Positions 1-8,073 of a DNA stretch of 64,000 nucleotides are shown one piece after another. The first letter of the stretch is position 1; each line of letters starts with the position of its first letter. The notes under the pieces are model-generated. The model was not told the DNA's origin. It saw nothing but the letters and a program-made list of their open reading frames with translations, and made no database searches. Made by a program: the position numbers and the translations under genes. Location of the stretch: NCBI RefSeq assembly GCF_014212135.1, contig NZ_JACJVQ010000005.1:77702-141701 (forward strand), written 5' to 3'. This stretch comes from Cohnella thailandensis. Lineage in GTDB: Bacteria > Bacillota > Bacilli > Paenibacillales > Paenibacillaceae.

Positions 1-179
1 ATCTCTCCCTTGGTCGCCTTAAGCAGTGAGGAGACCATATGGATCGTTGTGCTCTTGCCGGCTCCGTTCGCGCCGAGGAAGCCGAAGATTTCCCCTTCCC
101 TGACGCTGAGGCTCATATTGTCGACGGCCGCGAAGTCTCCGAAGGTTTTGGTCACGTTGCGAATGTTCAATACGTTCAC
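1..179 (-). CDS. ABC transporter ATP-binding protein, N-terminal part only
   Basis: The reverse strand reads from a GTG at 179 into a typical ABC ATPase beginning (VNVLNIRNVTKTFGDF) with Walker A GANGAGKST at about residues 36-44. The gene leaves the window at base 1, so the signature motif and Walker B are not visible. An AAGGGAG ribosome binding site lies 9 bases upstream of the GTG. This kind of ATPase usually couples to a separate ABC-2 permease. The histidine kinase and response regulator genes immediately upstream on the same strand suggest a regulated export or resistance transporter, but the substrate cannot be read from the sequence. Confidence 0.85.
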   Translation of the reverse strand, partial: MNVLNIRNVTKTFGDFAAVDNMSLSVREGEIFGFLGANGAGKSTTIHMVSSLLKATKGE

Positions 180-226
180 TTGGGCTCACTCCCTTTTGGT
201 TTCCGAACTCTTGAGCTCATTGTAAG

Positions 227-267
227 AAAAAAGGGCGCCCTTATGTCAGTGCATAAGTTCACCCTTT
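227..267 (-). terminator. Intrinsic terminator of the kinase/regulator pair
   Basis: On the minus strand AAAGGG and CTTATG arms (262-267 and 252-257 in complement) pair with CATAAG and CCCTTT around a small 4x4 internal loop, and a run of T follows (A-run at 227-232 on the plus strand). It lies directly after the stop of the histidine kinase gene and separates that operon from the ABC gene. Confidence 0.6.
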
Positions 268-304
268 GAGCATGAGAAATCTCATTTTTCTCCGAGGAGA
301 AAAT

Positions 305-1426
305 TCACCTGGCCGCTTCTCTCGGCAGCAGCGTCGTCACCCGGAACCCTCTTGTCCCGTCCACGACCACCGTTCCCCCTATGGCCGCGGCCCTCTCCTC
401 CATACCGACGATTCCGAGTCCCTTGATCACCTTATCCGTACCGATTCCGTTGTCGGAGACGACCGATTTCACGAACCGGTTCAACACCTGGATCTCGATT
501 CCGATGACCGTCGCTTGCGAGTATTTCATCGCGTTGGTGACCGCTTCGGTCGTATTCTCCTGAATGATCTTCCATTGAAGGGGAGTGATCGCGTCAAGCT
601 CTCCCTCGTGGGTCACGGTTGTCGTGAAGGAGTTGTTGTGCTTGGCCGACAGCTCGTCCGCATACAGGCGAAGCCGGTGAATGCCGAGCTCCTCGGACTT
701 CGGCTTGATGTCCTTGAGGGCCAGGCGGATTCGCTCCAAGCCTTCCTTGGAGATGGAGATCGCGTTGCCGAGCAGCTCGGCGGACTTGTCCCGGTCGACA
801 TGGAGCAGCGTGCGGGAAGCCTCCATCTGAATGAGAGCGCCGGCCATGGAATGTCCGATCTCGTCATGGATTCGTTGGGAGAGCCGATTGCGTTCCTCGA
901 GCTTGATCGTGTACTCGGACTGCCGGATATACTCTTCGTTCTCTCCTAACGTTCTCGACAGCCTTTCCAGCTCCGACCTCAGCTTTTCGCGAGTATGATC
1001 CATTCTCTCCAGCCTGTCCAACTGGGTTCTCATGCCCAAGTAAACCAGGGAGCTCAAGGCAGTCGCCAGGATGTAAACGGGGATCGCGCCCTTCGGCAGA
1101 AAAGGCAGCGGAACGATCGCGAGCGCAAGCAAGGACCGGCCGGCCGCGCCCGGCGCCAGCTCCACGAGCTCGAACAGGTGAACCGGCAGCAGCAGCAGGA
1201 ATTCCGGCGACAAACGAACGGCGCACAGCACGAGGAAGGCGGACGAGAGCAGCACCAGGACGATCTTCGCGTTGCGAGGTTTAAAAAGAGGAATGGCTAT
1301 GTTCAAGATCAGGTAGAGGAGATAAGCGAGAATTTCCCAAGACGTGCTCGTGCCGGAGAGAAAGTAGGTGGCGGCGATCACGTAAAAGAGCAAGGCCGCC
1401 TTGTTGCCGATCAACCAATACTCCAT
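305..1426 (-). CDS. Sensor histidine kinase, NarL/DesK type (HisKA_3)
   Basis: A 373-residue membrane kinase. Residues 1-135 contain about five hydrophobic segments with no large extracellular domain, so the stimulus is probably sensed in or at the membrane, as in the intramembrane-sensing DesK/LiaS-like kinases. A coiled linker (about 136-180) leads to the dimerisation motif QRIHDEIGH with the expected phospho-accepting His187. The C-terminal GHKL ATPase shows SDNGIGT and GLGIVGMEERAAAIGG. The gene is 13 bases downstream of its response regulator gene and is followed by a terminator and an ABC ATPase, an arrangement common for stress-responsive transporter modules. The signal is unknown. Confidence 0.92.
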   Translation of the reverse strand: MEYWLIGNKAALLFYVIAATYFLSGTSTSWEILAYLLYLILNIAIPLFKPRNAKIVLVLLSSAFLVLCAVRLSPEFLLLLPVHLFELVELAPGAAGRSLLALAIVPLPFLPKGAIPVYILATALSSLVYLGMRTQLDRLERMDHTREKLRSELERLSRTLGENEEYIRQSEYTIKLEERNRLSQRIHDEIGHSMAGALIQMEASRTLLHVDRDKSAELLGNAISISKEGLERIRLALKDIKPKSEELGIHRLRLYADELSAKHNNSFTTTVTHEGELDAITPLQWKIIQENTTEAVTNAMKYSQATVIGIEIQVLNRFVKSVVSDNGIGTDKVIKGLGIVGMEERAAAIGGTVVVDGTRGFRVTTLLPREAAR

Positions 1427-1439
1427 GCGGCAGCTCCTC

Positions 1440-2141
1440 CTATTCCTCAGCGGGCTTCGTGGCTCCGGTCAAGTAGTAGATCGCGATTTGAGTCCGGTGC
1501 TCCAGAGCGGTTTTGTTCAGGATCGACGTGATGTGGTTGGCGACCGTTCCTTCGGAGATGAAGAGCTTCTTCGCGATTTCTTTATTGGACAACCCCTTCG
1601 CGATCAAGGCGATGACGTCCAGCTCCCTCTCGGTGAACAGGCTGCGGTCAATTTTGCATGCCGGTTCGGCGTTCGCCGTCGGGGAAGCGGAGGCAGGGGG
1701 CTGTGTTTCCGCCGCGGAAGGAGCCTGAGTCAACGTCGTTTTCAGCTTGTCGAGCACGACGTCCTGAAGCACGCGGTGCTCGGCGAACACGCTGCGGATG
1801 GCGTCGCGAATCCGATCGGGCTCGTTGTTCTTGAGAAGATAGCCTCGGGCTCCCGCCTGAATCGCCTCCACGACATATTCGTCGTCGTCGAAGGTCGTCA
1901 GGATAAACGGCTTCGTCTTCGTGCGCTCCGCGATCGAGCGGGTCGCTTCCACTCCGTTCATGACGGGCATCCGAATGTCGAGCAGGGCGATGTCCACTTC
2001 GTTGGCGAGGCAATACTCGACCGCTTCGGCGCCGTTCTCCACGGTAGCCACGACCTCGAAGTCGCTGTAGCTGGTCAAAATAATCTTCATCCCTTCCCGG
2101 ATGAAGGAGTTGTCGTCGGCGATCAGAATCTTGATGGTCAT
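1440..2141 (-). CDS. Response regulator, NarL/FixJ (LuxR) family
   Basis: A 233-residue regulator. The receiver domain (about 1-120) has the acidic pair DD at 9-10, phospho-acceptor Asp55 in LLDIRMP, Thr in ILTTFDD and Lys in YLLKNN. A proline/alanine-rich linker (about 138-160) precedes a LuxR-type helix-turn-helix (LFTERELDVIALIAKGLSNK, then SEGTVANHI) at about 168-225. The start codon has a GGGAGG ribosome binding site. It heads a two-gene operon with the adjacent kinase, its presumed phosphate donor. An extended -10 promoter sits at 2183-2191. Confidence 0.93.
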   Translation of the reverse strand: MTIKILIADDNSFIREGMKIILTSYSDFEVVATVENGAEAVEYCLANEVDIALLDIRMPVMNGVEATRSIAERTKTKPFILTTFDDDEYVVEAIQAGARGYLLKNNEPDRIRDAIRSVFAEHRVLQDVVLDKLKTTLTQAPSAAETQPPASASPTANAEPACKIDRSLFTERELDVIALIAKGLSNKEIAKKLFISEGTVANHITSILNKTALEHRTQIAIYYLTGATKPAEE

Positions 2142-2182
2142 GGCGCGGACCTCCCATTTTTTCCCGAGGCATGTTGTATTAG

Positions 2183-2191
2183 ATTATATCA
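2183..2191 (-). promoter_or_regulatory. Extended -10 promoter of the NarL-type two-component operon
   Basis: The minus strand carries TGATATAAT, a TGn extended -10 element with a consensus TATAAT, about 42 bases upstream of the response regulator ATG. No good -35 hexamer is present at 17-base spacing, which extended -10 promoters tolerate. Confidence 0.45.
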
Positions 2192-2403
2192 GAGACGGGG
2201 GAATGCGCTAGATGGGATTGGGGAGTTGGGGGGAGGCCGCCGCATGACGCACCAAGATGAGTACTCATTACTCGTTACCGCAGACCGCCCAGAAGCAAGT
2301 TCATTAGCCAAGCTCACGGCTCGTCAATCTAGTCCGAATAATCGGCCAAGTCCCTTCATAGACATGAACCATGGAATAACCAATGTGCAGAGGGGTTGAT
2401 CTC

Positions 2404-3624
2404 ATGCGTCGTCGGATCCCATGGATCTTGTCCATGGTCGTGCTGTTCACGGCCGTATTGTCGGCGTGCGGCAGCAAGAACGCGGATTCGGTCGTGAAGG
2501 ATTTGAACAAGGTGGCAAGCAAGCTGGAAAGCTATCAAGGCAGCGGTAAAATGATCCTTCATACGGGGCAGCAACCGCTGGAGTACAAGGTCGAGGTATG
2601 GTACCAGAAGCCGCAGTACTATCGCATCGCGCTTACGAACGAGCAACGCGACATCACGCAGATCGTGCTTCGCAACGACGACGGGGTGTTCGTCCTGACG
2701 CCTCGCCTGAACAAGAGCTATCGCTTCCAAAGCGATTGGCCGGAAAATCAAGGACAGGTGTACCTATACCAAACGCTGCTGCAGAGCATCGCTCTCGATA
2801 ATTCCCGGCAGTTTACGACGGATAAGGACGCATACGTGTTCGACGTGCAGGCGGGCAATTATCAGAACGGGTCCTTCGCGCGCCAGAAGATCTGGCTGGC
2901 CAAGTCCGATTACAAGCCGCAGCAGGTTCAGGTGACCGATACGAACGCGAACCTGATGGTCGAAGTGAAGTTCGACAGCTTTGAATTCGATAAGAAGTTC
3001 GATAAGTCGGCGTTCGATATGCAGCAGAACATGGGCAGCGCTCCCGGCACCGGTTCGTCCAGCGCTTCGGGAACGGGCTCGGACGGCAAGGCTCCGGATT
3101 CGGATACGTCCTCCGGCAACGTCGAAGGAATCACCGAGGACGGGACGAATCCGGGGACGGCGAGCGGAAATACAGACGGCGCCGAGACGGACGGAGCGGC
3201 ATCCGGGCAGACAGACGCGACGAGCGGCGAAGCGAACGAGGGCGATGGAGCGGCGCCGGTTCAAGGGAACTCGGACGAATTCCAATTCATCGAGCCGGAT
3301 CCCGAATCGCTGCCGGAAGGCGTGGAACTTCGGGAATCGCCGCGCGATCTGCAATTGGCGGAGACGCAAGGAGTCATGCTCCGATATACCGGTACGTATG
3401 ACTTCACGTTGGTCGAATCGATGCCGAAGGATGAAGCCGTATCTTCGAGCGAGGGCATCATGCTCGATTTGGGCGCCACGTGGGGGCTGCTGTCCGGAGA
3501 GGATACGACCACGCTGACCTGGACGTACGACGGGATCGAGTATCGATTGACGACGGCGGATCTTCCTCAAGAGGATATGATCCGAATCGCCCAGTCGCTC
3601 GCTGCCCAAGGCGCAGTCAAATAA
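2404..3624 (+). CDS. ydcC: LolA-like lipoprotein-sorting family protein (YdcC-like), putative lipoprotein
   Basis: A 406-residue exported protein. The ATG at 2404 is preferred over 2383 because AGAGGGG lies at proper distance before it and the product then begins MRRRIPW followed by a hydrophobic stretch ending in the lipobox LSAC (Cys near 22). Residues about 25-210 resemble the LolA/YdcC fold (LNKVASKLESYQGSGKMILH). A low-complexity Gly/Ser/Thr/Asp/Glu-rich linker covers about 215-305. The last 100 residues form a separate domain ending TTADLPQEDMIRIAQSLAAQ that resembles DUF4367. In B. subtilis ydcC precedes alr, as here. The role is not established; possibly cell envelope or sporulation-linked. 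Confidence 0.85.
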   Translation: MRRRIPWILSMVVLFTAVLSACGSKNADSVVKDLNKVASKLESYQGSGKMILHTGQQPLEYKVEVWYQKPQYYRIALTNEQRDITQIVLRNDDGVFVLTPRLNKSYRFQSDWPENQGQVYLYQTLLQSIALDNSRQFTTDKDAYVFDVQAGNYQNGSFARQKIWLAKSDYKPQQVQVTDTNANLMVEVKFDSFEFDKKFDKSAFDMQQNMGSAPGTGSSSASGTGSDGKAPDSDTSSGNVEGITEDGTNPGTASGNTDGAETDGAASGQTDATSGEANEGDGAAPVQGNSDEFQFIEPDPESLPEGVELRESPRDLQLAETQGVMLRYTGTYDFTLVESMPKDEAVSSSEGIMLDLGATWGLLSGEDTTTLTWTYDGIEYRLTTADLPQEDMIRIAQSLAAQGAVK

Positions 3625-3932
3625 AGGATTAATCGGGCATTGCGCGCGAAGTTTCGGACAGTCAATAGGATTGGATTTTGAACAGGAAGCCGGCCGAACG
3701 CGAGCCGGCTTCTTGCGGGCTATCGATGGAAAAGGTTGTCTTCCCCGCTTGCGTTGACAGTCCAGCGCTCTCCCGTTAACATTACTTTGATGGGTTTAAA
3801 GCTGGGTTAGTTATGCGGCTGACGGCAGCGCTGTCTGATTTGGGCAGCGTTGCCGTCATCGCGTTGACGACGATTCCGTGCGGGTCTTCAACGGCTTGCT
3901 CGGGATCGCGAACAAGAAGCGGGTGGACAAAG
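3625..3932 (+). other. Intergenic region between the ydcC-like gene and alr
   Basis: This 308-base gap holds one clear hairpin: GAAGCCGGC (3686-3694) pairs perfectly with GCCGGCTTC (3704-3712) across a 9-base loop. No strong T-run follows, so it is at best a weak terminator of the upstream gene. No convincing reading frame is seen; the frame open from 3813 merely extends alr upstream without family resemblance. Confidence 0.5.
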
Positions 3933-5117
3933 ATGGACAGTTATTACAGGCCGACCATTGCGGAGATTTCTCTCGATGCGTTGGAGCACAACGTTCGCGC
4001 TTTCCGCCGTCGGCTGGCGAACGGAACGAAGCTCCTTGCCTCGGTCAAAGCGAATGCGTACGGACACGGCGCGGTCGAGTCGGCGAAGGCCGCGGTCTCG
4101 GTCGGAGCCGATTATTTGGGGGTAGCCTTCCTGGACGAAGCCCTGCAGCTTCGCCAGGGCGGAGTGGATGCTCCCATTCTAGTGTTGGGATACACGCCGG
4201 CGGAAGCCTTCGGCCTTGCGAGAAGGCAAGGGATCACCTTGACCTTGTACCGTCACGATCAGCTCGACGCCGTCGAGAGGCTGACGGAGCAAGGTCCCCG
4301 ATTAAAAGCCCATGTTAAGATCGACAGCGGCATGGGGCGTCTTGGCGTGCTTCCGGGCCCGGAGGCGGAACGGTTCCTGGAGAGGGCTTGCTCCCTGCCT
4401 CAGCTTGACGTCGAGGGAATGTTCACTCATTACGCCAAGGCGGACGAGACGGACAAAACGCACGCCTTGATGCAGGCGGAACGGTTCCATGGCGTAGCGG
4501 AATACGTGCGCAAGAGGGGCTTGCCCATCTCGATCGTCCATGCCGGCAACAGCGCGGCCGGGATCGATCTTCCCGATCGGATCGGGCAGATGCTTCGGCT
4601 CGGAATCGGCATGTACGGCCTTTATCCGAGCGACGAGGTTCGCAAGGATGAGATCGAGCTGAAGCCGGTGCTCTCCTTGAAGACGAAGCTCGTGCACGTC
4701 AAGACCGTGCCGCCGGGAGAAGGGATCAGCTATGGCGCCCGTTACGTAACGAGCCGAACGGAGAGAGTGGGAACGATTCCGGTCGGTTACGCCGACGGCT
4801 TCAGCCGCATGCTGACGGGGAAGGCGGAGGCGCTGCTGCGCGGGCGTCGCGTTCCGGTTCTGGGAACGATCTGCATGGATCAATGCATGATCGGCCTGGA
4901 CGCGGCGGCGGCGACGGGAGAGCCCGAATTCGAGCCCGGGGAAGAAGTCGTCCTTATCGGACGGCAGGGAGATCAGGTCTTGACGGCGGAGGAGGTCGCC
5001 GCTAAGCTAGGAACGATCAATTACGAGGTGACGTGCATGGTCGCTTCTCGGGTTCCGCGGGTCTTCCTCCGCGACGGCGTCGCGGTCTCCGTCCGGAATC
5101 CGATCGTTTCCGGGTGA
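3933..5117 (+). CDS. alr: Alanine racemase
   Basis: A 394-residue PLP enzyme interconverting L- and D-alanine for peptidoglycan. The PLP lysine is Lys39 in ASVKANAYGHGA, and the second catalytic residue is Tyr267 in GISYGARYVT, both at the usual positions. CMDQCMI and the C-terminal beta domain (LIGRQGDQVLTAEEVAAKLG) are present. The ATG at 3933 follows GGGTGGA and gives the family's normal N-terminus (MDSYYRPTIAEISLDALEHN); the upstream in-frame ATG at 3813 would add 40 unrelated residues. The gene lies between the ydcC-like gene and the antitoxin gene, as in Bacillus. Confidence 0.97.
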   Translation: MDSYYRPTIAEISLDALEHNVRAFRRRLANGTKLLASVKANAYGHGAVESAKAAVSVGADYLGVAFLDEALQLRQGGVDAPILVLGYTPAEAFGLARRQGITLTLYRHDQLDAVERLTEQGPRLKAHVKIDSGMGRLGVLPGPEAERFLERACSLPQLDVEGMFTHYAKADETDKTHALMQAERFHGVAEYVRKRGLPISIVHAGNSAAGIDLPDRIGQMLRLGIGMYGLYPSDEVRKDEIELKPVLSLKTKLVHVKTVPPGEGISYGARYVTSRTERVGTIPVGYADGFSRMLTGKAEALLRGRRVPVLGTICMDQCMIGLDAAAATGEPEFEPGEEVVLIGRQGDQVLTAEEVAAKLGTINYEVTCMVASRVPRVFLRDGVAVSVRNPIVSG

Positions 5118-5258
5118 AACTCAGCTGTTTTTATCGAAATTAGCAGGAATGTGGACGTGCCGCAGCGAATGTTTTAGCCAAGGTCGTATATTTATCACGC
5201 TGGACGGTATACTGGCAATTAGGCTGGGGTTTGGAAAATCTTTGGAGGTGCTTGTTCG

Positions 5259-5540
5259 GTGGCCAATATTCAGAATACGAAGCGGATTATGATTAGCCTG
5301 CCTGATCATCTGCTGCGCGAGGTCGACTTCGTCGTCGCTAAGGAGAATACGAACCGCAGCGAAATCGTCAGGCAAGCGATGAAGCAATATCTCGTGGAGC
5401 GGAAAAAGCGGATGATTCGCGATTCCATGCAGCGCGGATATTTGGAAATGGCTAAAATCAATCTGAATATGGCATCGGAAGCGTTCCAAGCGGAAGAGGA
5501 TGCGGAAAGCACTCTCGGGCGTCTCGTTAGCGGGGTGTAG
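5259..5540 (+). CDS. ndoAI: EndoAI-type antitoxin, ribbon-helix-helix (MazE-like)
   Basis: A 93-residue protein with an N-terminal ribbon-helix-helix DNA-binding segment (TKRIMISLPDHLLREVD, then NRSEIVRQAMKQYL) and a C-terminal acidic helix expected to cover the toxin. It starts at GTG 5259 behind GGAGGTG. The stop lies 3 bases before the toxin start, so translation is probably coupled. By family knowledge it neutralises the EndoA RNase and autoregulates the operon. Confidence 0.93.
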   Translation: MANIQNTKRIMISLPDHLLREVDFVVAKENTNRSEIVRQAMKQYLVERKKRMIRDSMQRGYLEMAKINLNMASEAFQAEEDAESTLGRLVSGV

Positions 5541-5543
5541 CCT

Positions 5544-5894
5544 TTGATCGTCAAACGCGGGGATGTGTTCTATGCGGACCTCTCGCCTGTGGTTGGCTCG
5601 GAGCAAGGAGGCGTGCGGCCGGTTCTGGTTATCCAGAACGACATCGGGAATCGCTTCAGCCCAACCGTAATCGTCGCCGCCATCACGGCACAGATACAGA
5701 AAGCCAAACTCCCTACGCATGTCGAGATCGACTCCAAGCTGCACGGACTGGATCGCGATTCGGTCGTCCTCCTGGAGCAGATCCGCACGATCGACAAGCA
5801 GCGGCTGACGGATAAGATCACCCATCTGGACGAAGAAATGATGCGTAAGGTCGATGACGCGCTGCTGATCAGCGTGGGTCTCATCGAGTTTTAA
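5544..5894 (+). CDS. ndoA: EndoA endoribonuclease toxin (MazF/PemK family)
   Basis: A 116-residue protein starting at TTG 5544 ([20 protein letters not shown]). The family motifs [25 protein letters not shown] and [16 protein letters not shown] are all present. In B. subtilis EndoA cleaves mRNA at UACAU and is held inactive by EndoAI; the same function is inferred. Length and sequence look intact. The weak TTG start immediately behind the antitoxin stop should keep the toxin below the antitoxin. A strong terminator follows at 5899. Confidence 0.95.
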   Translation: MIVKRGDVFYADLSPVVGSEQGGVRPVLVIQNDIGNRFSPTVIVAAITAQIQKAKLPTHVEIDSKLHGLDRDSVVLLEQIRTIDKQRLTDKITHLDEEMMRKVDDALLISVGLIEF

Positions 5895-5898
5895 GTGG

Positions 5899-5922
5899 AA
5901 GAGCCGCCCTGCGGCTCTTTTT
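5899..5922 (+). terminator. Intrinsic terminator after ndoA
   Basis: AGAGCCGC (5900-5907) and GCGGCTCT (5911-5918) form a perfect 8-bp stem with a 3-base loop, followed by TTTTT. It starts 5 bases after the ndoA stop codon. Confidence 0.9.
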
Positions 5923-5972
5923 GATTTTCCGCGGTCCCGCTGCATAGATATTTAGTGAAAACTGGAAGGGGA

Positions 5973-6001
5973 TTGACAGAAGGCGCGGCGCACAGTATAT
6001 T
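5973..6001 (+). promoter_or_regulatory. Sigma-A promoter of the YhgE-type permease gene
   Basis: A perfect TTGACA (5973-5978), a 17-base spacer and TATATT (5996-6001). It is one of the best promoter matches in the window and lies 80 bases upstream of the GTG start. The operator-like repeat at 6013-6028 begins 12 bases after the -10 box, over the expected transcription start. Confidence 0.85.
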
Positions 6002-6012
6002 AAACCAGTGAT

Positions 6013-6028
6013 TTAAACGATTGTTTAA
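6013..6028 (+). promoter_or_regulatory. Palindromic operator candidate for the adjacent TetR regulator
   Basis: TTAAAC (6013-6018), GATT, GTTTAA (6023-6028): a perfect inverted repeat placed on the predicted transcription start of the permease gene. A repressor bound here would block initiation. The TetR gene at 7379 is the obvious candidate ligand-responsive repressor; this pairing is inference. Confidence 0.6.
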
Positions 6029-6080
6029 GTCGGTTTGAACCAAATAAAAAGAAAAGAGATAGGGAAGGCGGAGAGAAGCA

Positions 6081-7259
6081 GTGAATACGATCAAGTTGTT
6101 TTTCAAAAGACCGACGACGATCATCGGGATCGCGACGGCGTTTTTGTTCCAGGTTATTTTCTCGTTGGTGTGGATGACGGGGTACGACGGCGTATCCGAC
6201 CGAATGGGCGAGCTGAAGGTCGCGATCGTCAACGAGGATGCCGGCTTCGGGGCCACGGTAGTCGAGCAACTGCAGGCCAATCTTCCGGTCAAGACTTCCG
6301 TGCAGACGGACTACGAAGCGGCGAAGGAGCAGTTGAACGACCGCGAGCTGCAGATGATCATTCATATTCCGGCCGATTTCTCGGCGTCCGCCCAAGACGC
6401 GGCGAAGACGGCCAAGATCGATTACGTCGTTAACGAATCGAATCCGGCGACGATCAAGTCGATGATGACGTCCGTCGCGTCCCAGGTGACGGCGACGGTC
6501 AATAAGGCCGTCATCGGTCAGGGCGCCGCGCAGGCGCTTGCCTCGGCCCAAGTGCCTGCCGAGCAAGCCTCGGCAATGGCGGCTTCCCTCTCCGAGAGAG
6601 TCGTCTCGAATACCGAGTCGATCAATCCGGTGAAAGGCATGAACAATCAGATGGTTCCGATGATGATGGTTCTGGCTTCTTATGTAGGAGCGATGATCAT
6701 GGGGATGAACCTGGAGCAGTCCTCGATGGCCTTGTCGGCCTCGACCGGGCGTTGGCAGAGATTCGGAGCGCGGGCGCTTATCAATGTCGTGGCGGCGTTC
6801 TTCGTCTCCTTGGTAGGCGTCTCGTTGGTGGAATCGCTGGGAGGACAGTCGGAGCATGGCTTCTTCGCCCTCTGGGGGACGGTGTTCGCGGTTCTGCTGA
6901 CCTTCATGTTCGTCAGCCAGATGTTCCTTATCCTGTTCGGCATGGCCGGCATGCTGTTCAACATCCTCATGCTGTCGATGCAGCTGGTCTCCTCCGGGGC
7001 GATGGTTCCGAGAGAGCTGCTGCCGAACTTTTACGTGGCGCTTGGAGACGGACTGCCGGCAACCTACGCGGTCAAAGGGCTGATGAACGTGCTCTTCGGC
7101 GGCGCGGGCACCGGAAGCGCGTTCGGAATGCTTGCGGTCATCGCGGCAGTCGCGTTCGCGATCGGCGCGCTGGCGACGGCGCTCAAGCCTCGGCGCAAGC
7201 CCGCCGCCGCTATGGCCGGGGCGCAAGGCGCCGCCGGAGCGACCGGCTCCTCCCTTTGA
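6081..7259 (+). CDS. YhgE/Pip-like or ABC-2-type membrane permease
   Basis: A 392-residue membrane protein starting at GTG 6081 behind a GGAGAG-type site. It has one N-terminal transmembrane segment (IIGIATAFLFQVIFSLVW), an extracellular domain of about 170 residues (ELKVAIVNEDAGFGATVVEQ), then five C-terminal membrane segments from about residue 195. This is the topology of the YhgE/Pip (phage-infection-protein-like) and ABC-2 permease groups. No ATPase gene is adjacent. Together with the TetR gene downstream and the operator at its promoter it looks like an inducible exporter. The substrate is unknown. Confidence 0.8.
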   Translation: MNTIKLFFKRPTTIIGIATAFLFQVIFSLVWMTGYDGVSDRMGELKVAIVNEDAGFGATVVEQLQANLPVKTSVQTDYEAAKEQLNDRELQMIIHIPADFSASAQDAAKTAKIDYVVNESNPATIKSMMTSVASQVTATVNKAVIGQGAAQALASAQVPAEQASAMAASLSERVVSNTESINPVKGMNNQMVPMMMVLASYVGAMIMGMNLEQSSMALSASTGRWQRFGARALINVVAAFFVSLVGVSLVESLGGQSEHGFFALWGTVFAVLLTFMFVSQMFLILFGMAGMLFNILMLSMQLVSSGAMVPRELLPNFYVALGDGLPATYAVKGLMNVLFGGAGTGSAFGMLAVIAAVAFAIGALATALKPRRKPAAAMAGAQGAAGATGSSL

Positions 7260-7378
7260 TCGAAGCAACTCGCACGGCTTGCCTTCTTGCTTCGAGCGAT
7301 CGGTCCGTTCATAATAAAAAGGATGAACCTATCCGCGCGTATACGGAAGACAAGTCGGGTTGAAGATCGGAGGCAGCG

Positions 7379-7990
7379 ATGGAATCGGCCGAGCACGACG
7401 TGAAGATGCGGCTGTTGGTGGCCGCGAAGAAGCTGTTCTCCCGTCAAGGCTTCGACGGGACGACCGTAAGGCAGATTTGCGAGGAGGCCGGCGCGAACGT
7501 CGCGCTTGTTTCGTACTACTTCGGAGGCAAGGACAACATGTATCGGGCGCTCTTCGATATGTCCTTCCCCGAGAGCCTTCTGCTCGAAGGAGAGGAAGCG
7601 AAGCAGGACCCGGTGAAGGCGATCAAGCTGCTTATCCGAAAGGTCATCGCCTATCAGGCGAACGACCCCGAGCTGGTGAGGCTGATCCAGCAGGAATCCG
7701 CTCAGTTGACGCCGAGAGTCGCGATCGTGCAGAAGTATCTCGTTCCGGTATGGCAGATGGCAAGGGACATTTTGGAAGAAGGCAGGCATCAAGGCGTCTT
7801 CCATTTTCGCTCGCTGGACAACACGTTCTTGTATGTGTGGGGAGGAATTCTGTTCCCGAGAGACTTCGGCTTCTTTAATCCGGTCATCCGCGAGCCGCTT
7901 CCGAGCACGGAAGAGAAGATCGCGGACGTAACCCGGTTCGTGCTGGGCGCGTTGGGATACAACGGCGACCCGGAGCCCGAGACACCATAA
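7379..7990 (+). CDS. TetR/AcrR family transcriptional regulator
   Basis: A 203-residue regulator with the N-terminal helix-turn-helix (LLVAAKKLFSRQGFDGTTVR, ICEEAGANVALVSYYFGGKD) at about residues 11-56 and a ligand-binding C-terminal domain of CecR/TetR_C type. The ATG at 7379 has a GGAGG site. It lies 119 bases after the permease gene with no terminator between, so it is probably in the same transcript and part of a self-repressing unit with the operator at 6013. Confidence 0.92.
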   Translation: MESAEHDVKMRLLVAAKKLFSRQGFDGTTVRQICEEAGANVALVSYYFGGKDNMYRALFDMSFPESLLLEGEEAKQDPVKAIKLLIRKVIAYQANDPELVRLIQQESAQLTPRVAIVQKYLVPVWQMARDILEEGRHQGVFHFRSLDNTFLYVWGGILFPRDFGFFNPVIREPLPSTEEKIADVTRFVLGALGYNGDPEPETP

Positions 7991-8000
7991 TCCGCTAAGC

Positions 8001-8026
8001 AGGACGCTTCCCAAAGGGGCGTCCTT
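8001..8026 (+). terminator. Weak hairpin terminator after the TetR gene
   Basis: AGGACGC (8001-8007) pairs with GCGTCCT (8019-8025), followed only by TT. It lies 10 bases after the TetR stop and before tex. Confidence 0.45.
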
Positions 8027-8073
8027 TAGCCGTCTCGCTACTACATAAATATATTCGAAGGGGAGTCGAAGCA

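Noticed and set aside
3813..3932. Longer alanine racemase starting at 3813
   Set aside because: The 40 added residues have no family resemblance and no good ribosome binding site; ATG 3933 places the PLP lysine at the usual position 39.
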